Counted from the first letter of the stretch, positions 1 through 20,358 are shown. The stretch is 40,238 nucleotides of DNA from Burkholderiaceae bacterium (GCA_024643785.1 JAHEMI010000009.1:1-40238), one strand, 5' to 3'. The notes: generated by a model not told the origin, from the letters alone. Numbers and translations: made by a program.

Positions 1-230
1 CGCAGCATGCTCAGGTTCATGCTCAGCCACTGCTCGACCGCACGCATGTCCTTCAGGCGCCGCTCCAGCTCCGCCGGGTCGAAGGCCGGCGCGAGTCCGG
101 CGGGAGTCGCCATGTTCATCCAGGCCTGCCTGGTCATTTCCAGCGCATCGAATATCCCGCCGCCCAGGGGCTGGGTTGCGCCTGGCTGTCCGGCGGGGTC
201 TTGTTTGGGGGAGCGGCCCGTGCCTGTCAT
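1..230 (-). CDS. PhaM-like polyhydroxyalkanoate granule protein, N-terminal fragment
   Basis: This minus-strand frame opens at an ATG at 230 behind a good Shine-Dalgarno (CGGAGG, 5 bases before the start) and runs off the left edge after 76 codons. The N-terminal 50 residues are Gly/Pro-rich. Residues 61-76 read DMRAVEQWLSMNLSML, which I recognise as the conserved segment of PhaM-type proteins of Betaproteobacteria. These bind polyhydroxybutyrate granules, activate PHA synthase and tether granules to the nucleoid. The usual C-terminal basic tail lies outside the window, so the assignment rests on one motif. It is transcribed away from the tRNA operon. If right, the organism probably stores PHA. 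Confidence 0.62.
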   Translation of the reverse strand, partial: MTGTGRSPKQDPAGQPGATQPLGGGIFDALEMTRQAWMNMATPAGLAPAFDPAELERRLKDMRAVEQWLSMNLSML

Positions 231-357
231 GACGCCTCCGGATGTCGTTGGCCAAGTGGGCGAGCGGCAGCCGGGAACCAGCCAGCGTCAAATCCCGGCC
301 GACTGCGCGCCATCTCCGGGCAAGATAGCAGAGAACGCGCCATTTCGGGTTGCCGCG

Positions 358-386
358 TTGACACGGGAAGCCGGTCGATGGATAAT
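358..386 (+). promoter_or_regulatory. Promoter of the tRNA-Tyr/Gly/Thr-tuf operon
   Basis: A perfect -35 TTGACA (358-363) is followed after 17 bases by GATAAT (381-386), five of six matches to the -10 consensus. Transcription would start near 393, a few bases before the mature 5' end of tRNA-Tyr at 399. This is the best sigma-70 promoter in the window, as expected for a tRNA/EF-Tu operon. The next three genes have no obvious promoter of their own. Confidence 0.85.
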
Positions 387-398
387 CCTTGGTTCCCT

Positions 399-484
399 GG
401 AGGGGTGCCCGAGTGGCTAAAGGGGGCAGACTGTAAATCTGTTGGCTTACGCCTACGTTGGTTCGAATCCAACCTCCTCCACCA
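399..484 (+). tRNA. tRNA-Tyr (anticodon GTA)
   Basis: An 86-base class II tRNA with a long variable arm. The acceptor strand 399-405 pairs with 474-480 (one G-U), the discriminator is A481 and CCA is encoded at 482-484. The anticodon GTA is at 433-435, and the T loop GTTCGAATC is intact. It is the first gene of the tRNA-tuf operon. Confidence 0.96.
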
Positions 485-574
485 GGATTGGGCTGTAAGT
501 GTGCGGCAGTGAAGTGCGGATCTGGTCGGAGTGGCGGTTCAGTCCGCATGGGCAATCGACGTGGTTGGACACAG

Positions 575-648
575 GCGGGTGTAGCTCAATGGTAGAGCAG
601 AAGCCTTCCAAGCTTATGACGAGGGTTCGATTCCCTTCACCCGCTCCA
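575..648 (+). tRNA. tRNA-Gly (anticodon TCC)
   Basis: The acceptor GCGGGTG (575-581) pairs perfectly with 638-644, with discriminator T645 and encoded CCA 646-648. The anticodon TCC is at 607-609 in the loop CTTCCAA, and the T arm is GAGGGTTCGATTCCCTT. The outermost anticodon-stem pair looks like a G-A mismatch; the other four pair normally. The 90-base spacer after tRNA-Tyr shows no gene. Confidence 0.95.
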
Positions 649-688
649 GTAGCAGTTGTCCGGATTGCAAGGTTTTTGTTGGCGTTTT

Positions 689-763
<75 letters not shown>

Positions 764-844
764 GATTTCGGATGAGCAGCCGCGCGAGCGTGATCGGCGC
801 CGCGGAGTCCGTCTACCAGCACTGATGAACAAGGAGTCCTCGAA

Positions 845-2035
<1,191 letters not shown>

Positions 2036-2066
2036 GTGAGCGTAGCGCCGGGAAATCGATTTGCGT

Positions 2067-2142
2067 AGGGGCATAGCTCAACTGGCAGAGCGTCGGTCTC
2101 CAAAACCGAAGGTTGGGGGTTCGATTCCCTCTGCCCCTGCCA
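2067..2142 (+). tRNA. tRNA-Trp (anticodon CCA)
   Basis: The acceptor AGGGGCA (2067-2073) pairs with TGCCCCT (2132-2138), with discriminator G2139 and encoded CCA 2140-2142. The anticodon CCA is at 2100-2102 in the loop CTCCAAA between stems TCGGT and ACCGA. It lies 31 bases after tuf and 30 before secE with no visible promoter, so it is probably processed out of a tuf-secE-nusG transcript. Confidence 0.96.
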
Positions 2143-2172
2143 CCGCGCCCGGCACCCGAAAGTAGGAAACAA

Positions 2173-2556
2173 ATGGCGAACCAGAACGTAGAGACGGTAA
2201 CCAGCATGGCAGATCGCGCCAAGGTCACGCTTGCGATCGCCCTGGTCATGGCGGGGCTGGCGGGCTTCTACATGCTCGACCAGTTGCCGACGATCGCGCG
2301 GGTGGGCTCGGTGCTCGGCGGCCTGGTGCTCGGCGCGCTGGTGGCGTATTCCTCGTCGCTGGGGCAGCGTTTCTTCGCCTTCGCGAAGGACTCGTGGTCG
2401 GAGACTCGCCGCGTGGTCTGGCCCGACCGCAAGGAAACCACCCAGATGACGATGATCGTCTTCGGGTTCGTGGTCGCCATGGCCCTGTTCCTCTGGGTGG
2501 TCGACAAGCTGCTCGAGTGGGGGCTGTACGATCTCGCCCTGGGCTGGAAGGGGTAG
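2173..2556 (+). CDS. secE: Preprotein translocase subunit SecE
   Basis: A 127-residue inner-membrane protein, the same size as the three-helix proteobacterial SecE. It clamps SecY in the SecYEG channel. Hydrophobic segments lie at about 18-34, 43-60 and 92-115. The conserved cytoplasmic amphipathic region with SWSETRRVVWPDRKET (74-89) precedes the last one. I chose the ATG at 2173 because the frame remains open upstream only through tRNA-Trp. The stop at 2554-2556 abuts the nusG start, so the two are translationally coupled. Confidence 0.93.
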   Translation: MANQNVETVTSMADRAKVTLAIALVMAGLAGFYMLDQLPTIARVGSVLGGLVLGALVAYSSSLGQRFFAFAKDSWSETRRVVWPDRKETTQMTMIVFGFVVAMALFLWVVDKLLEWGLYDLALGWKG

Positions 2557-3090
2557 ATGGGCATGCGCTGGTACGTGGTTCACGCCTACTCCGGGATGGA
2601 GAAAAGCGTCAGGCGGGCGATCCTGGAGCGGATTGCGCGCGCCGGGATGGAGGCCAAGTTCGGCCGGATCCTGGTGCCCACCGAGGAAGTCGTCGAGATG
2701 AAGAACGGGCAGCGCGCGGTCAGCGAGCGCAGCTTCTTCCCGGGCTACGTCTTCGTCGAAATGGAGATGGACGACGACAGCTGGCACCTGATCAAGCACA
2801 CCGCCAAGGTCACGGGTTTCGTCGGTGGCTCGGGGCATCGGCCGTCGCCGATTTCCGACAAGGAAGTCGAGAAGATCCTGGCCCAGATGCAGGAAGGGGT
2901 CGAGAAGCCCAAGCCCAAGGTGCTGTTCGAAGTCGGCGAAATGGTGCGCGTCAAGGACGGCCCGTTCAACGACTTCAACGGCAACGTCGAGGAAGTGAAT
3001 TACGAAAAGAGCCGCTTGCGGGTGTCGGTGACGATCTTTGGTCGTTCGACGCCGGTGGAGCTCGAGTTTTCCCAGGTCGAGAAGACCTGA
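2557..3090 (+). CDS. nusG: Transcription termination/antitermination protein NusG
   Basis: A 177-residue NusG. It binds the RNA polymerase clamp, suppresses pausing, supports Rho termination and links polymerase to the ribosome through S10. The N-terminal NGN domain begins with [10 protein letters not shown] and the C-terminal KOW motif starts near 126 with [17 protein letters not shown]. The start ATG directly follows the secE stop; a second ATG two codons later is possible. The 120-base gap before rplK holds a short hairpin (CGGGA/TCCCG) but no T-run. An L1 operator would be expected there, and I could not identify one. Confidence 0.97.
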   Translation: MGMRWYVVHAYSGMEKSVRRAILERIARAGMEAKFGRILVPTEEVVEMKNGQRAVSERSFFPGYVFVEMEMDDDSWHLIKHTAKVTGFVGGSGHRPSPISDKEVEKILAQMQEGVEKPKPKVLFEVGEMVRVKDGPFNDFNGNVEEVNYEKSRLRVSVTIFGRSTPVELEFSQVEKT

Positions 3091-3210
3091 GGAAACAAGG
3101 TTTCGGGACCGTCCCGGCGAGAGGCCGGCGGATTCCGGATGAGGAGCGTCAGTAGGTGTGCCAGCCGGTGCGCCGAGAGCGCGTTAGAACTCGCAACGAG
3201 GAGTAGGTAA

Positions 3211-3642
3211 ATGGCGAAGAAAATCGTCGGCTTTGTCAAGCTGCAAGTGCCAGCTGGCAAGGCCAATCCGGCGCCGCCGATCGGCCCGGCCCTGGGCCAG
3301 CGCGGCCTGAACATCATGGAATTCTGCAAGGCCTTCAACGCCCAGACCCAGGGTCTGGAGCCGGGCCTGCCGATTCCGGTGGTGATCACGGCTTATGCCG
3401 ACAAGAGCTTCACCTTCATCATGAAGACGCCGCCGGCGTCGATCCTGATCAAGAAGGCAGCCAAGATCGAAAAGGGTTCGGCGACGCCGCACACCGCCAA
3501 GGTGGGCACGATTACCCGCGCCCAGGCAGAAGAAATTGCCAAGACCAAGATGCCCGACCTGACTGCCGCCGATCTCGATGCCGCGGTACGCACCGTCGCC
3601 GGCTCGGCCCGCAGCATGGGCATCATCGTGGAGGGTGTATAA
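3211..3642 (+). CDS. rplK: 50S ribosomal protein L11
   Basis: A 143-residue L11 of the GTPase-associated centre of 23S rRNA, where it contacts EF-G, EF-Tu and RelA. The N-terminal domain carries the typical proline-rich [11 protein letters not shown] (27-37), and the C-terminal rRNA-binding domain ends with [10 protein letters not shown]. The Shine-Dalgarno GAGGAG lies about 10 bases before the ATG. The stop codon is directly followed by the rplA start, so L11 and L1 should be made in equal amounts. Confidence 0.98.
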   Translation: MAKKIVGFVKLQVPAGKANPAPPIGPALGQRGLNIMEFCKAFNAQTQGLEPGLPIPVVITAYADKSFTFIMKTPPASILIKKAAKIEKGSATPHTAKVGTITRAQAEEIAKTKMPDLTAADLDAAVRTVAGSARSMGIIVEGV

Positions 3643-4350
3643 ATGGCTCGGCTCTCCAAACGTGTAAAGGCCAACCAGGCCAAGGTCGACCGCAGCAAGG
3701 TGTTGCCGCTGGCTGAGGCGCTCAGCCTCGTCAAGGAATGCGCCAAGGCGAAGTTCGACGAATCGATCGACGTGGCAGTGCAGCTCGGCATCGACGCCCG
3801 CAAGTCGGACCAGGTGGTCCGCGGCGCCGTCGTGATGCCTGCCGGCACCGGCAAGTCGGTCCGGGTCGCAGTCTTCACCCAGGGCGAGAAGGCCGAGCAG
3901 GCCAAGGCCGCTGGCGCCGACATCGTCGGCATGGAAGACCTCGCCGAGCAGGTCAAGGCCGGCAACCTCAACTTCGACGTCGTGATCGCTTCGCCTGACG
4001 CGATGCGCGTGGTCGGCGGTCTCGGACAGATTCTCGGCCCTCGCGGCCTGATGCCAAACCCGAAAGTGGGCACGGTCACCCCCGACGTCGCCACCGCGGT
4101 GAAGAACGCCAAGGCCGGCCAGGTGCAGTACCGCACCGACAAGGCGGGCATCGTTCACGCGACTATTGGGCGGGCATCGTTCGACAACGAGGCTCTCGAG
4201 ACGAACCTGAAGGCGCTGGTTGGTGCGCTGAGCCGCGCCAAGCCGGCGAGCTCGAAAGGCATCTACCTGCGCAAGGTCGCGGTTTCGAGCACGATGGGCA
4301 TCGGCGTGCGCGTCGACCCCGGCGTGTTTGCCGCGTCCTCGGCGGGTTGA
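3643..4350 (+). CDS. rplA: 50S ribosomal protein L1
   Basis: A 235-residue L1, the mobile L1-stalk protein that helps release deacylated tRNA from the E site. In many bacteria it also represses its own operon by binding the rplK leader. The conserved block [19 protein letters not shown] lies near residues 127-145. The start abuts the rplK stop, and its Shine-Dalgarno (GGAGGGTG, 3630-3637) lies in the end of rplK, a coupled arrangement. The last codons carry a short Ala/Ser tail. Confidence 0.98.
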   Translation: MARLSKRVKANQAKVDRSKVLPLAEALSLVKECAKAKFDESIDVAVQLGIDARKSDQVVRGAVVMPAGTGKSVRVAVFTQGEKAEQAKAAGADIVGMEDLAEQVKAGNLNFDVVIASPDAMRVVGGLGQILGPRGLMPNPKVGTVTPDVATAVKNAKAGQVQYRTDKAGIVHATIGRASFDNEALETNLKALVGALSRAKPASSKGIYLRKVAVSSTMGIGVRVDPGVFAASSAG

Positions 4351-4715
4351 GAGGTCAGCAGGATTAGTAGGACTTTGGGCCGCTTGCGCGGCGCCACGCA
4401 GAACCCGACAAGGGTTTGAACGCGGTGCCGGGCGGGCGGGTTGTCAAAGACCGCAGGGAGGCTACGGACATCTTGTCCAAGGCCGTTAATCGGGACGAAG
4501 CGGCGGCTACCGGCCGGCGCGAACTCCACCCTGCGCAGATGGCGGTCCCGAAACAAGGGTTTCAGTTGCAATCTCGGTTCAATACTGTGGTGCTTCGTGA
4601 ACTCGGACTCGGTCGCCGTGTTGTAGCGGTCGGAAGTGTCGTCACCGTTGCCAGGGGCGCCCGCGCCCGGGGTATCGGCCAGACGGCGCCAACGACCATC
4701 ACCTGGAGGTAGACC
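4351..4715 (+). promoter_or_regulatory. rplA-rplJ leader, candidate L10(L12) autoregulatory region
   Basis: This 365-base gap contains no convincing gene. It is close to the length of the untranslated leader upstream of rplJ in other Proteobacteria, where L10-L12 represses translation. A compound stem-loop stands out: 4389-4398 pairs with 4421-4430 (one A-C mismatch, one G-U). An internal loop CAG/TGAA follows, then AACCC (4402-4406) with GGGTT (4412-4416) closing a GACAA loop. The A/G-rich asymmetric internal loop recalls a kink-turn. Smaller hairpins lie at 4379-4392 and 4466-4478; the first is mutually exclusive with the large stem. A weak -35-like TTGTCA at 4441 lacks a good -10. The regulatory role is inferred from position. 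Confidence 0.5.
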
Positions 4716-5246
4716 GTGGCTCTCAAACGTGAAGAGAAGGCTGCCGTCGTCGAGGAGATCTCCGCCGAAGTGGCGAAGGCTCAGGCGATTGTGGTCGCTG
4801 AGTACCGTGGTCTGGAAGTCGGTTCGATCACCGCACTGCGCAAGCAGGCGCGGGAGTCGGGCGTGTACCTGCGCGTGTTGAAGAACACGCTGGCACGTCG
4901 CGCGATTGCTGGCACCCCGTTCGAGAAGCTGACCGACCAACTGGTCGGGCCGCTGATCTACGGCATGTCGAGCGATCCCGTGTCGTGCGCGAAGGTGCTC
5001 AACAGCTTCGCCAAGGGGAACGACAAGCTGGTGTTGAAGGCCGGTGCCCTGCCAAACGTGTCAATGGATGCGAATGGCGTCAAGGCGCTGGCCATGCTGC
5101 CCAGCCGTGAAGAACTCCTGGCCAAACTGCTTGGCACCATGCAGGCACCAGTCGTCCAGTTTGTTCGCACGCTCAACGAAGTGCCGGGACGTTTTGTCCG
5201 GGTCCTCGCTGCAGTGCGTGACCAGAAGGAACAGACGGCGGCGTAA
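4716..5246 (+). CDS. rplJ: 50S ribosomal protein L10
   Basis: A 176-residue L10, the base of the ribosomal stalk. Its N-terminal domain binds 23S rRNA beside L11 and its C-terminal helix carries L7/L12 dimers. The start is a GTG at 4716 behind a strong GGAGGT (4705-4710); the protein begins [15 protein letters not shown], the normal family start. It is followed after 60 bases by rplL. L10 is normally a translational repressor of its own mRNA, which fits the long structured leader upstream. Confidence 0.98.
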   Translation: MALKREEKAAVVEEISAEVAKAQAIVVAEYRGLEVGSITALRKQARESGVYLRVLKNTLARRAIAGTPFEKLTDQLVGPLIYGMSSDPVSCAKVLNSFAKGNDKLVLKAGALPNVSMDANGVKALAMLPSREELLAKLLGTMQAPVVQFVRTLNEVPGRFVRVLAAVRDQKEQTAA

Positions 5247-5306
5247 GCCACCGTCCCCGAAACGATATCCAGACAACACCCAACTAGCATCGAACGGAGT
5301 ATTCAA

Positions 5307-5687
5307 ATGGCAATCAGCAAAGAAGACATCCTTGAAGCAGTCGCCAGCATGTCGGTTCTCGACCTGTCCGACCTGATCAAGCAGATGGAAGAGAAGTTTG
5401 GCGTGTCGGCGGCGGCTGCCGTCGCGGCTGCGGCTCCGGCCGCCGGTGGTGCTGCTGCGGCCCCGGCCGAAGAGCAGACCGAGTTCACCGTGATCCTCGC
5501 CTCCTGCGGCGAGCGCAAGGTCGAGGTCATCAAGGTTGTCCGGGCCGCCACCGCGCTGGGCCTGAAGGAAGCCAAGGACCTGGTCGACGGCGCTCCCAAG
5601 GCAGTCAAGGAAGGAATCAGCAAGGCCGACGCCGAGGCGCTCAAGAAACAACTCGAGGACGCAGGCGCGAAAGTCGAGCTCAAGTAA
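5307..5687 (+). CDS. rplL: 50S ribosomal protein L7/L12
   Basis: A 126-residue L7/L12, the multicopy stalk protein that recruits translation factors. The N-terminal dimerisation helices (about 1-32) are followed by an Ala/Pro/Gly hinge (about 33-55), then the factor-binding domain with [12 protein letters not shown] and [13 protein letters not shown]. The ATG at 5307 has GGAG (5296-5299) before it. A strong hairpin with a T-run follows, which would lower transcription into rpoB relative to this abundant protein. Confidence 0.98.
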   Translation: MAISKEDILEAVASMSVLDLSDLIKQMEEKFGVSAAAAVAAAAPAAGGAAAAPAEEQTEFTVILASCGERKVEVIKVVRAATALGLKEAKDLVDGAPKAVKEGISKADAEALKKQLEDAGAKVELK

Positions 5688-5711
5688 CTTGTTTTATTGC
5701 TTTTCACGATC

Positions 5712-5753
5712 CCCGGCTGCCGCTCTCCCTGGAGAGCGGCTCCGCCGGGTTTT
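5712..5753 (+). terminator. rplL-rpoB attenuator hairpin
   Basis: A two-part GC-rich hairpin followed by TTTT. The inner stem GCCGCTCTC (5719-5727) pairs perfectly with GAGAGCGGC (5732-5740) across a CCTG loop. The outer stem CCCGGC (5712-5717) pairs with GCCGGG (5744-5749), separated by a T versus TCC internal loop, and 5750-5753 are T. It has the form of an intrinsic terminator but stands between rplL and rpoB, where E. coli has its partial attenuator. I read it as a leaky terminator that sets the ratio of stalk protein to polymerase; an RNase III site is also possible. Confidence 0.75.
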
Positions 5754-5885
5754 CGCGTCTGTTTCGCCGGGTCAGGCGGTGAAGCAGCGGGCGGGAACTG
5801 AAAACCGGGCGTTTGCGCGTGGTGCCGAGACGGCGCCGCCCCTGAGCGCCCCGCTTTCAGTCCCTGCATGACACATGGAGTGCTC

Positions 5886-10016
<4,131 letters not shown>

Positions 10017-10049
10017 TGACACCCGCACTAGCAGGGTAGGGAGCAGTTC

Positions 10050-14306
<4,257 letters not shown>

Positions 14307-14320
14307 GTTGGAGACCGGGC

Positions 14321-15082
14321 GTGAGTAAACCAGTCGCCGCCGTCGGCCCGCAGCAGCGCTGCGAGCCGCTGGCGCTCCGACGCTGGTTGACGCGCCTGGC
14401 CGCTGGCCTCGCCCTCGGGGCCGCGCTCGCTGGCTGCTCGACCACCGGCTCGTTGCCGGGCGGGCGCGACGCGATCGGCTCGGAGCCGGTTCCGGCGCCG
14501 AAGATCGCGGTTGGCGACCGCTGGGTCTACCAGGGCCTGGACGGTGAAAGCGGCAATCCGGTGGCGCTCGAGCGGGTCGTTACGCGTATCAGTGGCGACG
14601 TGGTCCAGATGCGCCAGCGCGGGCTCGACCGGCGGGGGCAGCCCGAATCCGGCGAGCGGATGCGCTCGATGAGCCGGACCACGCTCGCGCTGGACGTCCC
14701 CAACAAGGTGTCGGGGCAGATGCGTTACGCTGATTTCCCGCTCGCCCTGGGCAAGTCCTGGCAGTATGGTTATCAGCTCTCCGGCCGGACCGACAGTGTC
14801 ACCACTTACCGGGTTGGCGCCCGCGTCGACGCTCTGGAACGGGTCAGGGTGCCAGCCGGCGTCTTTGATGCGCTGCGCGTCGAGCACCAGGGCGACTGGG
14901 ACACCCCGGTGCTGGTCAATGGCGTGGTCAGTTCGCTCAGCGGCAAGATCAGTGCCACGTTCTGGTATGCGCCGGCCGTCAACGGCTGGGCGCGTATCGA
15001 CCTGACGCTCTACCGTCCCGATGGTTCGGTGCAGACCAGGCTCCAGCAGGAGCTGGTCAGTTACCACCCGGCGCAACGCTGA
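14321..15082 (+). CDS. Putative outer-membrane or periplasmic lipoprotein, function unknown
   Basis: A 253-residue protein (GTG start at 14321, with GGAGA 14310-14314 spaced 6 bases away; an in-frame GTG at 14303 overlapping the rpoC stop is less likely). The N-terminus has arginines RRWLTRLA and a hydrophobic stretch ending in the lipobox LAGC, with C39 the predicted lipidated cysteine. The mature part opens with a low-complexity linker, then a domain with GDRWVYQGLDG near 62 and a related-looking LGKSWQYGYQL segment, both typical of beta-rich envelope proteins. I do not recognise a named family. Its place between rpoC and the rpsL promoter suggests readthrough expression from rpoBC. No terminator is seen after it. 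Confidence 0.72.
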   Translation: MSKPVAAVGPQQRCEPLALRRWLTRLAAGLALGAALAGCSTTGSLPGGRDAIGSEPVPAPKIAVGDRWVYQGLDGESGNPVALERVVTRISGDVVQMRQRGLDRRGQPESGERMRSMSRTTLALDVPNKVSGQMRYADFPLALGKSWQYGYQLSGRTDSVTTYRVGARVDALERVRVPAGVFDALRVEHQGDWDTPVLVNGVVSSLSGKISATFWYAPAVNGWARIDLTLYRPDGSVQTRLQQELVSYHPAQR

Positions 15083-15094
15083 CAGGAGTTGTGC

Positions 15095-15124
15095 TTGCCG
15101 AACTCCAATGGCAAGGGATATAAT
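15095..15124 (+). promoter_or_regulatory. Promoter of the str operon (rpsL)
   Basis: TTGCCG (15095-15100) and a perfect TATAAT (15119-15124) are separated by 18 bases, placing the start near 15131 and leaving a leader of about 115 bases before rpsL. The 163-base gap between the lipoprotein gene and rpsL holds nothing else convincing. Confidence 0.78.
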
Positions 15125-15245
15125 GGTCGGCTTTTCGGCGCCATATGACTTGTCGGGTGCCGGGCGCGTGAGCGCGCAAGCAGCACGGCCCTGCGCAACC
15201 GAACGCAGGCCTGTACGAATTTTTCGAATAAACAAGGACTTATAG

Positions 15246-15623
15246 ATGCCAACCGTCAACCAACTCGTTCGTAGCGGCCGTGCCACGGCCGAAACGAAGA
15301 GCAAGAGTCCGGCTCTGGAGAACTGCCCGCAGCGCCGTGGTGTGTGCACCCGGGTGTACACCACGACCCCGAAAAAGCCGAACTCGGCATTGCGTAAGGT
15401 CGCCAAGGTGCGTCTTACCAACGGTTTCGAGGTCATCAGCTACATCGGCGGCGAAGGCCACAACCTCCAGGAACACTCGGTGGTGCTGATTCGCGGCGGC
15501 CGGGTCAAGGACCTGCCGGGCGTGCGCTACCACATCGTGCGCGGGTCGCTCGACCTGCAGGGTGTCAAGGACCGCAAGCAGTCGCGTTCGAAATACGGCG
15601 CGAAGCGGCCCAAGAAGGCCTGA
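15246..15623 (+). CDS. rpsL: 30S ribosomal protein S12
   Basis: A 125-residue S12 of the decoding centre. The streptomycin-relevant residues are wild type: K43 in [11 protein letters not shown] and K88 in RVKDLPG; D89 is the usual methylthiolation site. A good AAGGA (15234-15238) precedes the ATG. It is the first gene of the str cluster, with rpsG 230 bases downstream. Confidence 0.98.
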   Translation: MPTVNQLVRSGRATAETKSKSPALENCPQRRGVCTRVYTTTPKKPNSALRKVAKVRLTNGFEVISYIGGEGHNLQEHSVVLIRGGRVKDLPGVRYHIVRGSLDLQGVKDRKQSRSKYGAKRPKKA

Positions 15624-15853
15624 TCCGGCGCTGTCCGGACGGCGGACCGGCTGGCCGGTCCACCATGGTTTCAAGGCGGGGGCGCGCGCGAGCTGCGCCC
15701 CCGGTATGAAGAGGCGGCAGGACCATTGGTCGCTGCGCCTAGTAAGCGGTCACTCCCGGTCGTCGCGCCATCCCGGTGCGACGGGGCGAGTCGGGTGGCC
15801 AGGCACGGTGCCCGTGGCGGGTGCCAGGGCCAGCTGAATGAGAGAGGTATGAC
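15624..15853 (+). promoter_or_regulatory. rpsL-rpsG intercistronic region with three hairpins, candidate S7 operator
   Basis: The gap is 230 bases, longer than the roughly 100-base S7 target of E. coli. Three stems are visible. GGACCGG (15644-15650) pairs with CCGGTCC (15655-15661) across a CTGG loop. GGGGGCGC (15678-15685) pairs with GCGCCCCC (15695-15702). A bipartite stem pairs TGGCC and GGCAC (15796-15806) with GTGCC and GGCCA (15821-15832). The last ends 9 bases before the rpsG ribosome site. None is followed by a T-run, so they are not terminators. The S7 role is inferred from the E. coli precedent and position. Confidence 0.5.
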
Positions 15854-16324
15854 ATGCCACGTCGTCGTGAAGTTCCCAAACGCCTGATCCTGCCCGATCC
15901 TATCTACGGTAGCGTCGAGGTTTCCAAGTTCGTCAACGTCATGATGCTCGACGGCAAGAAGGCCGTGGCCGAGCGCATGCTCTATGGCGCGCTCGACCAG
16001 ATCAAGAGCAAGTCCGGCAAGGATCCGCTTGAAGTCTTCACCCAGGCGCTGCAGAACTGCCGCCCGATGGTCGAGGTCAAGAGCCGGCGCGTCGGCGGCG
16101 CGAACTACCAGGTGCCGGTCGAAGTCCGTCCCGTGCGCCGGAGCGCGCTGGCCATGCGCTGGTTGCGCGAAGCTGCCAAGAAGCGCGGCGAGAAGTCGAT
16201 GGGGCTGCGCCTTGCAAATGAATTGATTGAGGCGTCCGAGAATCGTGGCGGTGCGGTCAAGAAGCGCGATGAAGTCCATCGCATGGCCGAAGCCAACAAG
16301 GCGTTCTCTCACTTCCGATTCTGA
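15854..16324 (+). CDS. rpsG: 30S ribosomal protein S7
   Basis: A 156-residue S7, a primary binder of the 3' domain of 16S rRNA and part of the E site. The start [16 protein letters not shown] and the block [14 protein letters not shown] are typical. The Shine-Dalgarno AGAGAGG (15841-15847) lies just downstream of a hairpin that may be the S7 operator. fusA follows after 94 bases. Confidence 0.98.
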   Translation: MPRRREVPKRLILPDPIYGSVEVSKFVNVMMLDGKKAVAERMLYGALDQIKSKSGKDPLEVFTQALQNCRPMVEVKSRRVGGANYQVPVEVRPVRRSALAMRWLREAAKKRGEKSMGLRLANELIEASENRGGAVKKRDEVHRMAEANKAFSHFRF

Positions 16325-16329
16325 TCTCC

Positions 16330-16359
16330 GGCCAGGAGGCGCGACCCGCGCCGCTGGCC
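16330..16359 (+). other. Hairpin in the rpsG-fusA gap
   Basis: GGCCAG (16330-16335) pairs with CTGGCC (16354-16359), and GGCGCG (16338-16343) with CGCGCC (16347-16352), across a 3-base ACC loop with a GA/G internal loop. No T-run follows directly, so a full terminator is unlikely. It may be an mRNA processing or stability element that sets the ratio of S7 to EF-G. Confidence 0.45.
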
Positions 16360-16418
16360 TGTAATCAGCGGTTTGTTTCCCTGTAGGCGCGGATCCCCCG
16401 GATCCCAGAGGTTTAATC

Positions 16419-18524
<2,106 letters not shown>

Positions 18525-18595
18525 GCGACCCGAAGCTGACGGCAGGAGCCTGAAGCAGAGGTCATTCGACGTTCTTTAGATCCGGAGCAACAGAA

Positions 18596-19786
<1,191 letters not shown>

Positions 19787-19797
19787 GAATGGGTGGC

Positions 19798-19825
19798 GTC
19801 CGGGGTGCGAGTCTCGCCCCCGGAC
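19798..19825 (+). other. Hairpin between tuf and rpsJ
   Basis: GTCCGGGG (19798-19805) pairs with CCCCGGAC (19818-19825), and inside it GCGA (19807-19810) with TCGC (19814-19817), leaving a single bulged T and a 3-base loop. A T-rich stretch, GTTTTCTT, begins 9 bases later, so it could act as a weak attenuator ahead of S10. A poor promoter-like pair (TTGTCA 19828-19833, AAAAAT 19851-19856) follows it. In E. coli L4 controls the S10 leader at this point in gene order, but nothing here identifies an L4 site. Confidence 0.45.
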
Positions 19826-19895
19826 ACTTGTCAGTTTTCTTCGGCAGCAAAAAAATTCGCGGCCCTCGCCGCCACGCTCTTTTAAGGAACATGCG

Positions 19896-20216
19896 ATGAG
19901 CAACCAGAAAATCAGGATTCGGCTTAAGGCGTTCGATTACAAGCTGATCGACCAGTCGGCCGCCGAAATCGTCGATACCGCCAAGCGCACCGGCGCTGTG
20001 GTCCGGGGCCCGGTGCCCCTGCCCACCTCGATCGAGCGCTTTGACGTGCTGCGTTCGCCGCACGTCAACAAGACATCGCGCGACCAGTTTGAAATCCGCA
20101 CTCATCAGCGCCTGATGGACATCGTCGACCCGACCGACAAGACGATCGACGCACTGACCAAGCTGGACCTGCCGGCCGGCGTCGACGTCAAGATTTCGGT
20201 CAAGCAGGCTGGTTGA
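19896..20216 (+). CDS. rpsJ: 30S ribosomal protein S10
   Basis: A 106-residue S10 (the usual length is near 103), of the 30S head and also the NusE antitermination factor. I chose the ATG at 19896, 7 bases after AAGGA (19884-19888); the protein begins [19 protein letters not shown]. The conserved loop with [19 protein letters not shown] is present. It lies 109 bases after tuf and 142 before rplC. With a promoter in the second gap, it may be transcribed more with tuf than with the S10 genes. Confidence 0.97.
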   Translation: MSNQKIRIRLKAFDYKLIDQSAAEIVDTAKRTGAVVRGPVPLPTSIERFDVLRSPHVNKTSRDQFEIRTHQRLMDIVDPTDKTIDALTKLDLPAGVDVKISVKQAG

Positions 20217-20222
20217 CGTTTT

Positions 20223-20262
20223 GCGCCGCTGGCTTGTTGCGGCGCTGATGTAGTGTTACAAT
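20223..20262 (+). promoter_or_regulatory. Promoter upstream of rplC, overlapping a hairpin
   Basis: An extended -10, TGT then TACAAT (20254-20262), has TTGTTG (20234-20239) 17 bases upstream. That -35 lies mainly in the loop of an inverted repeat, GCGCCGC (20223-20229) with GCGGCGC (20239-20245). Transcripts would start near 20269 with about 90 bases of leader. The repeat has no T-run after it, so it may end tuf-rpsJ messages or serve as an operator. Confidence 0.6.
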
Positions 20263-20358
20263 TTACGGCTTTTCCGGCATCGCACCTGGCTTCGTGGCCG
20301 GACGCTGTGTCGAAACTAAATACACCTGGCCAATCGTAGCCGGGACGGGAGAAAAGAA

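Noticed and set aside
2113-2172. Upstream extension of secE
   Set aside because: It would begin inside tRNA-Trp and has no ribosome site.
4416-4715. Short plus-strand frames in the rplA-rplJ leader (for example at 4416 and 4636)
   Set aside because: No ribosome sites, no family resemblance, and the region fits a known untranslated leader.
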